Assembly: GCF_023072675.1 (NCBI RefSeq)
Contig: NZ_JALLGL010000009.1
Coordinates: 1-48,461, forward strand
DNA: 48,461 bases
Direction: 5' to 3'
Source: Streptomyces sp. XM83C
GTDB taxonomy: Bacteria; Actinomycetota; Actinomycetes; Streptomycetales; Streptomycetaceae
Both the position numbers and the translations under genes were made by a program. Below the pieces are notes generated by a model, which saw only the letters and a program-made list of their open reading frames with translations, searched no databases and was not told the DNA's origin. Positions 24,022-33,022 of the stretch are shown in pieces (within the stretch, counting starts at the first letter, position 1; every line of letters begins with the position of its first letter).

Positions 24022-24067
24022 TTGACAAGCTGAAATTTTCAGGCGCATGGTTGTTTCAGTTAATGAA
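24022..24067. promoter_or_regulatory. divergent promoter and MarR operator candidate
   Basis: A perfect 13-bp palindrome CTGAAATTTTCAG (24030-24042) lies between a rightward -35 TTGACA (24022-24027) and a -10-like CATGGT (24046-24051; 18-base spacer), and upstream of the leftward -10 of marR. A second, weaker inverted repeat (TTCA/TGAA) lies at about 24055-24066. Binding here would block both genes, as expected for MarR autoregulation. Confidence 0.6.
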
Positions 24068-24089
24068 GTAAATCGGAAAGGCCTCTGGC

Positions 24090-25088
24090 ATGATCAACCG
24101 CGAATGGCATCTGCTCTCCCGCCCGGTCGGCTGGCCCCAGCCGGAGAACTTCGCCCTGGTGGAGACCGAGGTGCCCACGCCCGGCGAGGGGCAGATCCTG
24201 GTCCGCAACACCTTCCTGTCCGTCGACCCGTACATGCGCGGCAGGATGTCGAGCGCCAAGTCCTACGTCGCCCCGTTCGAGCTGGGCAAGGTCATGCAGG
24301 GCGGCGCGGTCGGCGAGGTGGTCGAGTCCCGCGCCGAGGGCATCGCACCCGGCGATCATGTGCTGCACTTCCTCGGCTGGCGCGAGTACGCGGTCGTGGA
24401 CGCGAAGACCGCCGTGAAGGTGGACGCGCAGGCCGCACCGCTCTCCGCCTACCTCGGCGTCCTCGGCATGACGGGGCTCACGGCGTACGCGGGTCTGCTG
24501 CGTACCGCGTCCTTCAAGGAGGGCGACGCCGTCTTCGTCTCCGGTGCGGCCGGTGCCGTCGGCAGCCAGGTGGGGCAGATCGCACGACTCAAGGGCGCCT
24601 CGCGGGTGATCGGCTCGGCGGGCTCCGACGAGAAGGTCGAGCTGCTGGTGAAGGAGTACGGCTTCGACGCCGCGTTCAACTACAAGAACGGTCCGGTGAG
24701 CGAGCAGCTGCGGGCCGCCGCCCCGGACGGCATCGACGTGTACTTCGACAATGTCGGCGGCGACCACCTGGAGGCCGCGATCGGCTCGCTGAACCGGGAC
24801 GGCCGGATCGCCGTCTGCGGCATGATCTCCGTCTACAACAACACTGAGCCCGCCCCCGGCCCGCGCAACCTGGCCCGGCTGATCCAGACCCGCGGCCGTA
24901 TCGAGGGCTTCCTCGTCGGCGACCACTACGATCTCCAGCCGCAGTTCGTCCAGGAGGTCGCCCCGTGGGTCGCCTCGGGCGAGCTGAAGTACCGGGAGAC
25001 CGTCGTCAAGGGCATCGGCAACACCCTGGAGGCGTTCCTCGGCGTGCTGCGCGGCGACAACATCGGGAAGATGGTCGTCCGGCTCTGA
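24090..25088 (+). CDS. NADP-dependent MDR oxidoreductase (PTGR/CurA type)
   Basis: A 332-residue zinc-free medium-chain reductase that reduces activated double bonds of enones and quinones. Motifs: LSVDPYMRGRM at about residues 43-53, typical of the leukotriene B4 dehydrogenase/curcumin reductase branch, and the NADP-binding VSGAAGAVGSQVGQIA at about 150-165. ATG 24090 follows GGAAAGG. Divergent from marR, suggesting induction by electrophiles or phenolic compounds (inference). A strong hairpin follows the gene. Confidence 0.9.
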   Translation: MINREWHLLSRPVGWPQPENFALVETEVPTPGEGQILVRNTFLSVDPYMRGRMSSAKSYVAPFELGKVMQGGAVGEVVESRAEGIAPGDHVLHFLGWREYAVVDAKTAVKVDAQAAPLSAYLGVLGMTGLTAYAGLLRTASFKEGDAVFVSGAAGAVGSQVGQIARLKGASRVIGSAGSDEKVELLVKEYGFDAAFNYKNGPVSEQLRAAAPDGIDVYFDNVGGDHLEAAIGSLNRDGRIAVCGMISVYNNTEPAPGPRNLARLIQTRGRIEGFLVGDHYDLQPQFVQEVAPWVASGELKYRETVVKGIGNTLEAFLGVLRGDNIGKMVVRL

Positions 25089-25116
25089 CACCCGCCGAGC
25101 GGTGCGGTCAGAGTGC

Positions 25117-25145
25117 GAGCGGGCCCCTGCGGGGGCCCTTTCGCT
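25117..25145 (+). terminator. hairpin terminator with T run
   Basis: GGGCCCC (25121-25127) pairs with GGGGCCC (25132-25138), followed by TTT. Flanking GAGCG and CGCTC extend the potential stem. It lies 32 bases after the oxidoreductase stop and separates it from the ohr-type gene. Confidence 0.75.
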
Positions 25146-25272
25146 CTCCTCTGGGCCCCCGCCGGCCGCTCAGCCCCCTTCCCGCGCCTTCCGGTATGCG
25201 GTAACTTCTTTCCGAAATCCGCCGGGCGATCGTGGGCGCGGGTCGCGGCGGACCGAGGAGGAAGAGATCCGC

Positions 25273-25692
25273 ATGCCGATCCAGCAGTCCGACGTCCTGT
25301 ACACCGCCGTGGCCACCGCGGAGAACGGCCGCGACGGCCGCGTCTCCACGAACGACGGCCGGCTCGACGTCGTCGTGAACCCGCCCGTCGAGATGGGCGG
25401 CAGCGGCGCCGGCACCAACCCGGAGCAGTTGTTCGCCGCCGGTTACGCCGCCTGCTTCCAGGGCGCGCTCGGCGTCGTCGCCCGCCAGGAGGGCGCCGAC
25501 GTCTCCGGCTCCACCGTGACCGCCGAGGTCGGCATCGGCAGGAACGACGAGGGCTTCGGGCTCATCGTGAAGATCTCCGCCGACATCCCCGGCGTGGACG
25601 CGGAGACCGCCGCCACGCTGGTGAAGAAGGCCCACGAGGTGTGCCCGTACTCCAAGGCGACCCGCGGGAACATCTCCGTGACCTTGGTCTGA
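25273..25692 (+). CDS. ohr: organic hydroperoxide resistance protein (Ohr, OsmC family)
   Basis: A 139-residue thiol peroxidase that reduces fatty acid and other organic hydroperoxides. Both catalytic cysteines are present: Cys61 (YAACFQGAL) and Cys124 (EVCPYSKATRGN), with the Ohr-type N-terminus (DVLYTAVATAENGRDGRV). Ohr rather than OsmC is indicated by length and the VCPYSKATR motif. ATG 25273 follows the GGAGGAAGAG ribosome site. No OhrR-type regulator is adjacent. Confidence 0.93.
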   Translation: MPIQQSDVLYTAVATAENGRDGRVSTNDGRLDVVVNPPVEMGGSGAGTNPEQLFAAGYAACFQGALGVVARQEGADVSGSTVTAEVGIGRNDEGFGLIVKISADIPGVDAETAATLVKKAHEVCPYSKATRGNISVTLV

Positions 25693-25729
25693 CGCCAAGA
25701 GCCGCGGCCGGACGCCGCCCGTACGCCCC

Positions 25730-26875
25730 CTACCCGCGCACCGCGGCCCGGTGCACCGCCTTGACCAGCGCGTTGTTCTCCGGTGCGGCGCCGCCGGGAA
25801 AGGCCAGACGGCGCCGCGTGTAGCCGTAGGCGAGGCCGCAGCGCGGGTCGGCGAAGGCCTGGGAGCCGCCGGCGCCGCTGTGGCCGACCGTGCCGGCGCC
25901 GAGGAACGGGTACCAGGTGTCGGCGGTCGCCTGGAAGCCCAGCCCGAAGCTCTTGTGCACACGGCTCACCAGGTCGTACCCGGTGGAGTGGATCTGCCCG
26001 AACTCGGCCAGCGTGTCCGGCTTCAGCAGCGGCGGCCGGCCGTCCACCTCGCTGATCATCGCCGCGTACATCCCGGCCAGCCCGCGCGCCGAGGCCACCC
26101 CGCCCGCCGAGGCGGGCCCCTTGGCGCGTACGGCGCGGGAGTTGGCGTAGTCCTCCGGTACCCCCGGGTCGGGCACCTGCGTGTTGAAGGCGATCGCTGC
26201 CAGGGTGTGCGGCCCGTCGGGGCGGGCGTCCAGCGCGGCCTGCTGCGGCGGTGTCGGCAGCATCGGCTGCACGGACCGGAAGCGCGGCTCCTCGGACTCC
26301 GGCAGGCCCAGCCAGAAGTCCAGGCCGTACGGCGCCCGCACCCGGTCCTCGTAGATCTCCTGAAGCGTACGGCCGGTGGCGCGGCGCACCACCTCGCCGG
26401 TCAGCGCGCCGATCACCAGGGCGTGGTAACCGAACGCGGTGCCGGGGCGCCAGAACGGCTTCTGGTCGGCGAGGCGTTCCGCCATCAGCCGGTCGTCGGC
26501 GAGTTCCTCACGGGTGAACCCGTCGTCCACGCCGACCAGCCCCGCCCGGTGCGCGAGCAGGTCCCGCAGGGTCAGGCCGTCCTTGCCCTCGGCACCGAAC
26601 TCCGGCCACCAGTACGTGACCTCGCGGTCCAGTTCCAGCGTGCCGTCCTGCACCAGCAGCGCGACGACGAGGTGGGCGGCGCCCTTGGTGGAGGAGAACA
26701 CGCCGTACAGGGAGCCGGCGTCGGCGCCCGCCCACAGGTCGACGACCTTGCGGCCGTGCACGTAGGCGCACAACTGGCCCTCGTAGTCGGGGCGTTCCCC
26801 GGCGACGAACGCGGCGAACTCCTCCCGCGCCTCCTCGAACCCGTCCGCGACGGTGCCGTGGATCTCCTGCGTCAT
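25730..26875 (-). CDS. serine hydrolase, EstB-like beta-lactamase fold
   Basis: A 381-residue protein with catalytic S61-S-T-K64 (GVFSSTKGAAHLV), the tyrosine motif Y150-H-A (FGYHALVIGALTG) and the C-terminal GHSGAGGSQAF segment. Length and motifs fit the EstB/lipolytic-esterase branch rather than true beta-lactamases. No signal peptide. ATG 26875 follows GGAGAG. It is distinct from the smaller serine hydrolase at 6079-6900. Confidence 0.9.
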   Translation of the reverse strand: MTQEIHGTVADGFEEAREEFAAFVAGERPDYEGQLCAYVHGRKVVDLWAGADAGSLYGVFSSTKGAAHLVVALLVQDGTLELDREVTYWWPEFGAEGKDGLTLRDLLAHRAGLVGVDDGFTREELADDRLMAERLADQKPFWRPGTAFGYHALVIGALTGEVVRRATGRTLQEIYEDRVRAPYGLDFWLGLPESEEPRFRSVQPMLPTPPQQAALDARPDGPHTLAAIAFNTQVPDPGVPEDYANSRAVRAKGPASAGGVASARGLAGMYAAMISEVDGRPPLLKPDTLAEFGQIHSTGYDLVSRVHKSFGLGFQATADTWYPFLGAGTVGHSGAGGSQAFADPRCGLAYGYTRRRLAFPGGAAPENNALVKAVHRAAVRG

Positions 26876-27013
26876 CCGCTCTCCTCACCGAGTGCGCTCT
26901 GCGCGCCTGCCGTGACCCCTTCCCGCATTCTGGGGTCTCGGTGATCGATACGGCGAGAAGCACCGGGGGACTCGACACGCCGTGCGGGCCCGCTCGGGGG
27001 CCGTGAGGGCGGC

Positions 27014-28081
27014 TCAGGTGCACCACCACAGGAACCGGTTGCAGGTCTCCGCCGGCTCCGGCTCGTCAGAGGGCTCCGCGGTCGTCGGCTCGCTCGTCGG
27101 GGTCGGCGTCGGGTCCGGGTCGGAGCCGCCGCCGGAGGGCGCGGAGGTGGCGGTCGGCGCGGGCTGCTGCGCCGGCGGGGGCGCCGCCGAGGACGTCGTA
27201 CCCCCCGGTGACGGGGACGCCGAGCCGGACGGGGACGCCGAGGCCGACGGCGACGCGGAGGCGGAGGCGGAGGCCTTCGCCGAGGCCGACGGGCGGGCGC
27301 CGGTGCCGGCGGTGTCCTCCAGCGGGCGGGGCGACTGCCCGGCGTCGGGGCCGGCCGCCGGCGATGTGGCGCCGTCGGTGGTGTCGTCGTCGGCCGCCGC
27401 GGGTTCCGGCGAGGAGAAACCGGGGGCGTCGATGCCCAGCTCGGCGAGGCTCAACCCGCCCGCCGCCAGCACGAAACCGGCGGCCACCAGGACCGCGCGG
27501 CGTCGGCGTCTGCGGTGGGCCGCAGCCTTGCGGTCGCGCCGGCCGACCGCCTCCTCGGTGTCGTCGGTGTCGTCGGTGCGCCCCTCCTCGTCCGTGTCCC
27601 GCGGAGCCTCGGGGACGCGGCGCCCTCTGCCGCCACGGCGGCGCGCGGCAGCCCTGCCCTCCCACGGGCCGTCGGCCGGCACCCCGGCGTCCTCCGCGGC
27701 GGCGTCGGCCTCGCCCGCGCCGGGGTCCTGGTCGTACCCCGCGTACGGTGCGGAGGCGTACGGGTCGTAGGCGTCGTAGGGGTCGTACGGACCCGGGTCG
27801 GCGTACGCCGTCTCCGTGCCGTACCGGCCCCGGGCGCCCGGCCCGCCCTCGCCGCCGTGCGCGCCGTATCCGTCGTACCCGCCGAAGGAGCCGTGCGCGC
27901 CCTGCGCCGCGTACCCGGCGTGCCCGCCCTGCGCCCCCTGGGCGGCGTACGCGCTCTCGGCGCCGTGGCCGCCGTCGTACCCCTGCGGTCCGGTCGCGCG
28001 GAGCTGTTCGGCGGGAATGCCGCAACCCGGGCAGGCCAGGGCTCCGTTGAGGTGACGGTGGCAGGAGTGGCAGAAGTCCAT
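27014..28081 (-). CDS. zinc-ribbon membrane protein (SCO2400-like)
   Basis: A 355-residue protein. An N-terminal C-x2-C...C-x2-C zinc ribbon (FCHSCHRHLNGALACPGCG) is followed by a Gly/Tyr-rich low-complexity region (~30-125), an acidic/Arg-rich stretch, one membrane helix at about 216-234 (AVLVAAGFVLAAGGLSLAE), a Ser/Ala/Pro-rich outer segment and a conserved-looking end, CNRFLWWCT. The layout suggests a cytosolic zinc head and a cell-wall-spanning tail. From memory it resembles the Streptomyces protein family named after SCO2400; function unknown. Start ATG 28081, with -10 TAGTCT about 9 bases upstream. Confidence 0.82.
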   Translation of the reverse strand: MDFCHSCHRHLNGALACPGCGIPAEQLRATGPQGYDGGHGAESAYAAQGAQGGHAGYAAQGAHGSFGGYDGYGAHGGEGGPGARGRYGTETAYADPGPYDPYDAYDPYASAPYAGYDQDPGAGEADAAAEDAGVPADGPWEGRAAARRRGGRGRRVPEAPRDTDEEGRTDDTDDTEEAVGRRDRKAAAHRRRRRRAVLVAAGFVLAAGGLSLAELGIDAPGFSSPEPAAADDDTTDGATSPAAGPDAGQSPRPLEDTAGTGARPSASAKASASASASPSASASPSGSASPSPGGTTSSAAPPPAQQPAPTATSAPSGGGSDPDPTPTPTSEPTTAEPSDEPEPAETCNRFLWWCT

Positions 28082-28363
28082 GACGCGGGAAGACTAAGTT
28101 CCGCCTCGGCGACCTGCCTAGAGACCGCTGTGAAAGTTGTGTGGGAGAGCGCGTGTCGGGCTGCGCCAAGCCGGGCCATCGGCACCCATCCCGGCCGCAC
28201 CGGCGCGAAAGCGGCGTACGAAGGACGGTCGTCGAAAACTGCCGAAAGCAACCCGTGCGGCACCCATTGACACGTCCCGCGCCCCGTCCTTACTGTCACG
28301 CCAGCATTTCGAACGTGTGACGAAATTTCGAACACAGCCGACGTTCACGAGGGGTCGAACAGC
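28082..28363 (+). promoter_or_regulatory. promoter and double operator of the sugar-acid operon
   Basis: -35 TTGACA (28267-28272), 19-base spacer, -10 TACTGT (28292-28297). Just downstream are two ATTTCGAAC repeats (28306-28314 and 28325-28333). The second overlaps a perfect palindrome CGAAATTTCG (28321-28330). ATTTCG (28306-28311) and CGAAAT (28321-28326) also form an inverted repeat. The same palindrome core recurs at 30683-30692 and 42404-42413. Position downstream of the -10 suggests repression. Confidence 0.7.
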
Positions 28364-29530
28364 GTGCGCATCACCGGAATCAGCACACACGTGGTCGGGA
28401 CGCCCTGGCGGAACCTGACCTACGTGCTGGTGCACACCGACGAGGGGATCTCGGGAGTCGGCGAGACCCGGATGCTCGGTCACACCGACGCTCTGCTCGG
28501 CTATCTGAAGGAAGCCGAGGTCAACCACATTCTCGGCAGCGACCCGTTCGCTGTCGAGGATCTGGTGCGCCGGATGAAGTACGGGGACTACGGGCGGGCC
28601 GGCGAGATCGTGATGTCCGGTGTCGCCGTCGTCGAGATGGCCTGCTGGGACATCAAGGGCAAGGCGCTCGGCGTGCCGGTGTGGCAGCTGCTCGGCGGCA
28701 AGGTCACCGACAGGGTGAAGGCGTACGCCAACGGCTGGTACACCACCGAGCGGACCCCGGAGGCGTACCACAAGGCGGCCCGCGCGGTCATGGAGCGCGG
28801 CTACCGCGCGCTGAAGATCGACCCCTTCGGCACCGGCCATTTCGAGCTGGACCAGCAGCAGACCCTGTACGCGGTCTCCCTCATCGAGGCCGTACGGGAC
28901 GCGATCGGCCCCGACGCCGAGCTGATGCTGGAGATGCACGGCCGCTTCTCCCCCGCCACCGCCGTACGGCTCGCGAAGGAGCTGGCGCCGTTCCGGCCCG
29001 CCTGGCTGGAGGAGCCGGTGCCGCCGGAGAACCTGAAGGCACTCGAGAAGGTGGCCGCCAAGGTGGACGTCCCGGTCGCCACGGGCGAGCGCATCCACGA
29101 CCGGATCGAGTTCCGCGAGCTGTTCGAGAGCCAGGCCGCGGACATCCTCCAGCCGGACGTCGGCCACATCGGCGGCATCTGGGAGACCCGCAAGCTCGCC
29201 GCGACCGCCGAGACCCACTACATGCTCGTCGCCCCGCACAACGTGGGCGGCCCGGTGCTCACCGCCGCCAGCCTCCAGGTCGGGTTCACCTCCCCCAACT
29301 TCAAGGTGCTCGAGCATTTCAACGACTTCGCGGACGCCGAGATCAAGAAGGTCGTGAAGGGCGCCCCGCAGGTGGACCCGGAGGACGGCTGCTTCCATCT
29401 GTCCGACGCGCCCGGCCTCGGTGTCGAGCTGGACGTGGACGCCGCCGCCGAGTTCCCGCAGCAGCGCGCCCACTTCGATCTGTGGGCCGAGGGCTGGGAG
29501 AAGCGCAAGCCGAAGGAGGGCGGCGCATGA
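28364..29530 (+). CDS. enolase-superfamily sugar-acid dehydratase (MR/MLE type)
   Basis: A 388-residue member of the mandelate racemase/muconate lactonising group; these remove a proton alpha to a carboxylate, here probably to dehydrate an aldonic acid. Visible residues: K151-I-D153 (KxD base motif), metal ligand E190 with E-M-H192 resembling the D-x-H of galactonate/gluconate dehydratases, E216/E217 (WLEEP), E242 (GER), D265 (LQPDVGHIGG) and H292 (APHN). The substrate cannot be fixed from sequence. GTG 28364 follows GAGGGG. It overlaps the alcohol dehydrogenase gene by ATGA, so the two are co-translated. Confidence 0.9.
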   Translation: MRITGISTHVVGTPWRNLTYVLVHTDEGISGVGETRMLGHTDALLGYLKEAEVNHILGSDPFAVEDLVRRMKYGDYGRAGEIVMSGVAVVEMACWDIKGKALGVPVWQLLGGKVTDRVKAYANGWYTTERTPEAYHKAARAVMERGYRALKIDPFGTGHFELDQQQTLYAVSLIEAVRDAIGPDAELMLEMHGRFSPATAVRLAKELAPFRPAWLEEPVPPENLKALEKVAAKVDVPVATGERIHDRIEFRELFESQAADILQPDVGHIGGIWETRKLAATAETHYMLVAPHNVGGPVLTAASLQVGFTSPNFKVLEHFNDFADAEIKKVVKGAPQVDPEDGCFHLSDAPGLGVELDVDAAAEFPQQRAHFDLWAEGWEKRKPKEGGA

Positions 29531-30531
29531 GCACGGCCGTCGTCGTCGACAAGCCGGGCGAGCACCGGCTCGTCCCGCACATCCCGCGCCCGCCCGAGGC
29601 CGGTGAGGCCCTGGTGCGGGTGCACGCCGCCGGGATCTGCGGCAGCGACCGCGAGGTCTACCAGGGCAACCGGCCGGAAGGGTACGTCCGTTACCCGCTC
29701 ACGCCCGGCCATGAGTGGTCCGGCACCGTGGCGGCCGTCGGCGCGGGCGTGCCCGGCTCGCTCGTCGGGCGGAAGGTCGTCGGGGAGGGGTTCCGCAACT
29801 GCCAGGTCTGCGACCGCTGCCACGCCGGTGACACCACCCTGTGCACCGCCGGGTACGAGGAGACCGGCTTCACCCAGCCGGGCGCCATGGCCCCGACGCT
29901 GACCCTGCCGGCCCGGCTGCTGCACGTCCTGCCCGACCACGCCGACCTGACGGCGGCGGCGCTGCTGGAACCGGCGGCGTGCATCGCCGCCGCCGCGCTC
30001 AAGGCGAACGCCCGGCCCGGTGAGCGGGTCGCGGTCGTCGGCACCGGCACCCTCGGCATGTTCGCCGTGCAGTTCCTGCGCGCGGCCTCGCCCGGCGAGC
30101 TGCTGGTGGTCGGCACACGACGGGACCGCGAGGAGCTGGCCCTGCGGTTCGGGGCGACCTCCTTCCGCACCAAGGACGAGGAACCGGACGGCGGTTACGA
30201 CGTCGTCGTCGAGACCGCCGGGTCCGCCGACGCCGCCCGCACGGCCGCGGCCCTGCTGCGCCGGGGCGGCCGGCTGGTGCTGACCGGCATCCCGGCGCCG
30301 GGCGCGGACGGACTCGACCCGACGGATCTCGTCGTACGGCAGCTGGAGGTGCACACCGTCTTCGGGGCGCCGCCCGACGCGTGGGCGCACACCTGCCGGG
30401 TCTTCGCCGCCGGGCTGCTGGACCCCCGTCCGCTCGTCACGCACGAGCTGCCGCTCACCGAGTTCGCCCGCGCCATCGACCTGGTGGGCTCCGGCGACCC
30501 GAAGGTGGGCAAGGTGCTGCTGCACCCCTGA
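29527..30531 (+). CDS. zinc-dependent alcohol/sugar dehydrogenase (MDR)
   Basis: A 334-residue medium-chain dehydrogenase. Catalytic zinc ligands Cys38, His62 and Glu63 (ICGSDREVY, TPGHEWSG); structural zinc Cys92, 95, 98 and 106 (CQVCDRCHAGDTTLC); nucleotide-binding GTGTLG near residue 172. Its relatives oxidise polyols, aldoses or 2-keto-sugar acids with NAD(P). Start ATG 29527 overlaps the dehydratase stop. With the dehydratase it forms an oxidise/dehydrate pair for an unidentified sugar. Confidence 0.92.
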   Translation: MSTAVVVDKPGEHRLVPHIPRPPEAGEALVRVHAAGICGSDREVYQGNRPEGYVRYPLTPGHEWSGTVAAVGAGVPGSLVGRKVVGEGFRNCQVCDRCHAGDTTLCTAGYEETGFTQPGAMAPTLTLPARLLHVLPDHADLTAAALLEPAACIAAAALKANARPGERVAVVGTGTLGMFAVQFLRAASPGELLVVGTRRDREELALRFGATSFRTKDEEPDGGYDVVVETAGSADAARTAAALLRRGGRLVLTGIPAPGADGLDPTDLVVRQLEVHTVFGAPPDAWAHTCRVFAAGLLDPRPLVTHELPLTEFARAIDLVGSGDPKVGKVLLHP

Positions 30532-30537
30532 CCGGCC

Positions 30538-30558
30538 TCGCACGGCGGCTCCGTGCGA
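30538..30558 (+). terminator. perfect 8-bp hairpin after the dehydrogenase gene
   Basis: TCGCACGG (30538-30545) pairs with CCGTGCGA (30551-30558) around a 5-base loop, 6 bases after the dehydrogenase stop. It separates the dehydratase-dehydrogenase pair from the next unit, which has its own operator. Confidence 0.55.
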
Positions 30559-30679
30559 CCTCGTACGGCGTCCCGTGCGATCCGCCGGTACGGCGGCCCG
30601 GACGCCGGACCCGTGCAGGACGCCGCACCGCACCGTCCGCGCCGCACCTGACCTCCGCACGCCCCACGACACGAACCAC

Positions 30680-30695
30680 GTCCGATATATCGAAC
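30680..30695 (+). promoter_or_regulatory. operator palindrome of the sugar regulon
   Basis: The core CGATATATCG (30683-30692) is a perfect palindrome; with flanks, GTCCGATATATCGAAC is a 16-bp palindrome with one mismatch. It lies 85 bases upstream of GTG 30781, inside the 249-base gap that otherwise holds only a terminator hairpin. It matches the sites at 28321-28330 and 42404-42413. Confidence 0.65.
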
Positions 30696-30780
30696 ACCAG
30701 GGGTCCCGGCCTCTCGGCCGCCCGGGTCTCTCCTCCCGTCGGACCGTCAGCCCCGGCCCCCAGGACTCTAAGGACAGCTT

Positions 30781-31749
30781 GTGACCGACCCCTCCGCCCC
30801 GGCACCCCGACGACCCGGCGAGCAGGCACTCGCCGCGCTCGGTCTCGACGCTCCTCCGCCGGACCCCGCCGACGCCTCGCCGCACACCTTCCCGGGCGGC
30901 GGGCGCTGGCGCACCGAGATCCCCTCCTGCGAGGGCCCGGAGGCGCTCGCGGTGGTGCTGAAGGAATCCGCCCGGCTCGATGTGCCGATCCACCGGATCA
31001 GCCAGGGCAGCGGCGTGTGGATGCTCACCGACGCCGAGATCACCGAGATGGTCGAGGCCACCGCCGAACGCGACATCGAACTGTGTCTGTTCACCGGGCC
31101 GCGCGGCACCTGGGACATCGGCGGCTCGGTGCGCACCGACTCGCGGGGGGCCGGACTGCGCGCCCGTGGTCATGACGCCGTCGCCGGGTGCGTCGAGGAC
31201 GCCGTGCGCGCGACCGAGCTGGGTGTGAAGTGCCTGCTCGTCGCCGACGAGGGCGTGCTGTGGACGCTGCACCGGGCACGCGCCGAGGGCGTCCTGCCCG
31301 CCGACACCACCCTGAAGGTGTCCGCACTGATCGGGCCGGTCAACCCGGCGAGCTACGCGGTGTACGAGCGGCTCGGCGCGGACTCGATCAATGTGCCGAG
31401 CGATCTGACCCTGGACCACCTCACGGAGATCCGCCGGGTGTCGGCCGCCCCGATGGACATGTACATCGAGGCGCCGGACGACCTCGGCGGCTATGTGCGG
31501 ATGTACGAGGTGGCCGAGCTGATCCGGCGCGGGGCGCCGCTGTATCTGAAGTTCGGCCTGTCGAAGGCCCCCGGCATCTACCCGTACGGCCACCACCTGC
31601 GGGAGCTGACCCTGGCCACCGCGAAGGAGCGGGTGCGGCGGGGCCGGCTGGCGCTGGACCTGCTGGCCCGGCACGGCGCCGACGGCGACATGGCGCCGCC
31701 CGGGACACGGCTGCCGGGCACCCTGCGCCGCTTCGAAACACGTTCATAA
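30781..31749 (+). CDS. U32-peptidase-like TIM-barrel protein, function unknown
   Basis: A 322-residue cytosolic protein. From memory such proteins are labelled U32 family peptidase in Streptomyces sugar clusters, but the classical U32 motifs are not evident. The order of barrel-like strands ([59 protein letters not shown]) fits a TIM barrel with acidic and lysine residues at strand ends. Its place between sugar-acid enzymes and a sugar transporter suggests a carbohydrate enzyme, perhaps a lyase or aldolase (inference). GTG 30781 follows AAGGA. Confidence 0.72.
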   Translation: MTDPSAPAPRRPGEQALAALGLDAPPPDPADASPHTFPGGGRWRTEIPSCEGPEALAVVLKESARLDVPIHRISQGSGVWMLTDAEITEMVEATAERDIELCLFTGPRGTWDIGGSVRTDSRGAGLRARGHDAVAGCVEDAVRATELGVKCLLVADEGVLWTLHRARAEGVLPADTTLKVSALIGPVNPASYAVYERLGADSINVPSDLTLDHLTEIRRVSAAPMDMYIEAPDDLGGYVRMYEVAELIRRGAPLYLKFGLSKAPGIYPYGHHLRELTLATAKERVRRGRLALDLLARHGADGDMAPPGTRLPGTLRRFETRS

Positions 31750-31882
31750 AGTTTCCGACACACCTCTTCACAGAAGCCGACGCAGTCCAACAGAATCCCA
31801 CACACCTGCTCGGCCGAGTTCACCCCGCAGCGTCACCCGCACCGCCCGATCGAGCCGTGCGCCTACATCGAGGATGATGATC

Positions 31883-32989
31883 ATGCGCAATCGCAGAGCT
31901 GCTCTCGCCGCCATAGCCGGAGCCGTCTCCCTCGCTCTCTCCCTGACCGCGTGCGGCCAGGACAGCGAGGGCGGAAGCAAGGAGGACAAGGGGTCCGCCA
32001 AGGGCGGCACCATCGGCATCGCGATGCCGACGAAATCCTCCGAACGCTGGATCGCCGACGGCAACAACGTCAAGAAGGACCTGGAGTCCAAGGGCTACAA
32101 GACCAAGCTGGTGTACGGGGAGGACGACCCCGACCAGCAGGTCTCCCAGATCGAGAACCTGATCACCCAGGGCGTCAAGGCGCTCATCGTCGCCGCCATC
32201 GACAACAAGTCCCTCAACAACGTCCTCCAGCAGGCCAAGGACGCGGGCATCCCGGTCATCGCGTACGACCGGCTGATCCTCGGCACGCCCGACGTGGACT
32301 ACTACGCGTCCTTCGACAACGAGAAGGTCGGCCGGCTCCAGGCCACGTACATCGTCGACAAGCTCGGCCTGGAGAGCGGCAAGGGCCCGTTCAACATCGA
32401 GCTGTTCGCCGGCTCCAACGACGACAACAACACCAAGTACTTCTTCAACGGCGCGATGAGCGTGCTGAAGCCGTACATCGACAGCAAGAAGCTCGTCGTG
32501 CGCTCCGGCCAGACCGAGCTGACCCAGGTCACCACGCTGCGCTGGGACGGTGCCACCGCCCAGCGGCGCATGGACGACATCCTCACCAAGTCGTACAAGA
32601 GCGCCCGCGTCGACGCGGTCCTCTCCCCGTACGACGGCATCTCCATCGGTGTGCTGTCCGCGCTGAAGTCCGACGGCTACGGCTCCGGCGACAAGCCGCT
32701 GCCCGTGCTGACCGGGCAGGACGCGGAGCTGGCCTCCGTGAAGTCGATCATCGCCGGGGAGCAGACCCAGACCGTCTACAAGGACACCCGCGAACTCGCC
32801 AAGGTCGCCTCGAACATGGTGGACGCCGTCCTCAACGGCAAGAAGCCCGAGGTGAACGACACCAAGACGTACGACAACGGCTCCAAGGTCGTCCCGTCCT
32901 ACCTGCTTCAGCCGGTCAGCGTCGACAAGACCAACTACGAGAAGGTCCTGGTCGAGGGCGGCTACTACACCGCGGACCAGCTCAAGTAA
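31883..32989 (+). CDS. chvE: monosaccharide ABC transporter substrate-binding lipoprotein (ChvE type)
   Basis: A 368-residue periplasmic-binding-type lipoprotein: signal peptide with lipobox LTAC (Cys24), then a type I binding fold ([83 protein letters not shown]). It is ChvE-like; relatives bind arabinose, galactose, xylose or glucose. ATG 31883 is preferred over ATG 31874 and 31877 because GAGG (31870-31873) is 9 bases upstream. First gene of chvE-gguA-gguB, transcribed from the 133-base gap after the U32-like gene. Confidence 0.93.
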   Translation: MRNRRAALAAIAGAVSLALSLTACGQDSEGGSKEDKGSAKGGTIGIAMPTKSSERWIADGNNVKKDLESKGYKTKLVYGEDDPDQQVSQIENLITQGVKALIVAAIDNKSLNNVLQQAKDAGIPVIAYDRLILGTPDVDYYASFDNEKVGRLQATYIVDKLGLESGKGPFNIELFAGSNDDNNTKYFFNGAMSVLKPYIDSKKLVVRSGQTELTQVTTLRWDGATAQRRMDDILTKSYKSARVDAVLSPYDGISIGVLSALKSDGYGSGDKPLPVLTGQDAELASVKSIIAGEQTQTVYKDTRELAKVASNMVDAVLNGKKPEVNDTKTYDNGSKVVPSYLLQPVSVDKTNYEKVLVEGGYYTADQLK

Positions 32990-33022
32990 CCGGGCATCCC
33001 TCACGGATTGGAAGGCACGACC

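Noticed and set aside
23506-25692. MarR regulator as OhrR controlling the ohr-type gene
   Set aside because: The conserved N-terminal OhrR cysteine is missing, and the regulator is divergent from, and has an operator beside, the MDR oxidoreductase instead.
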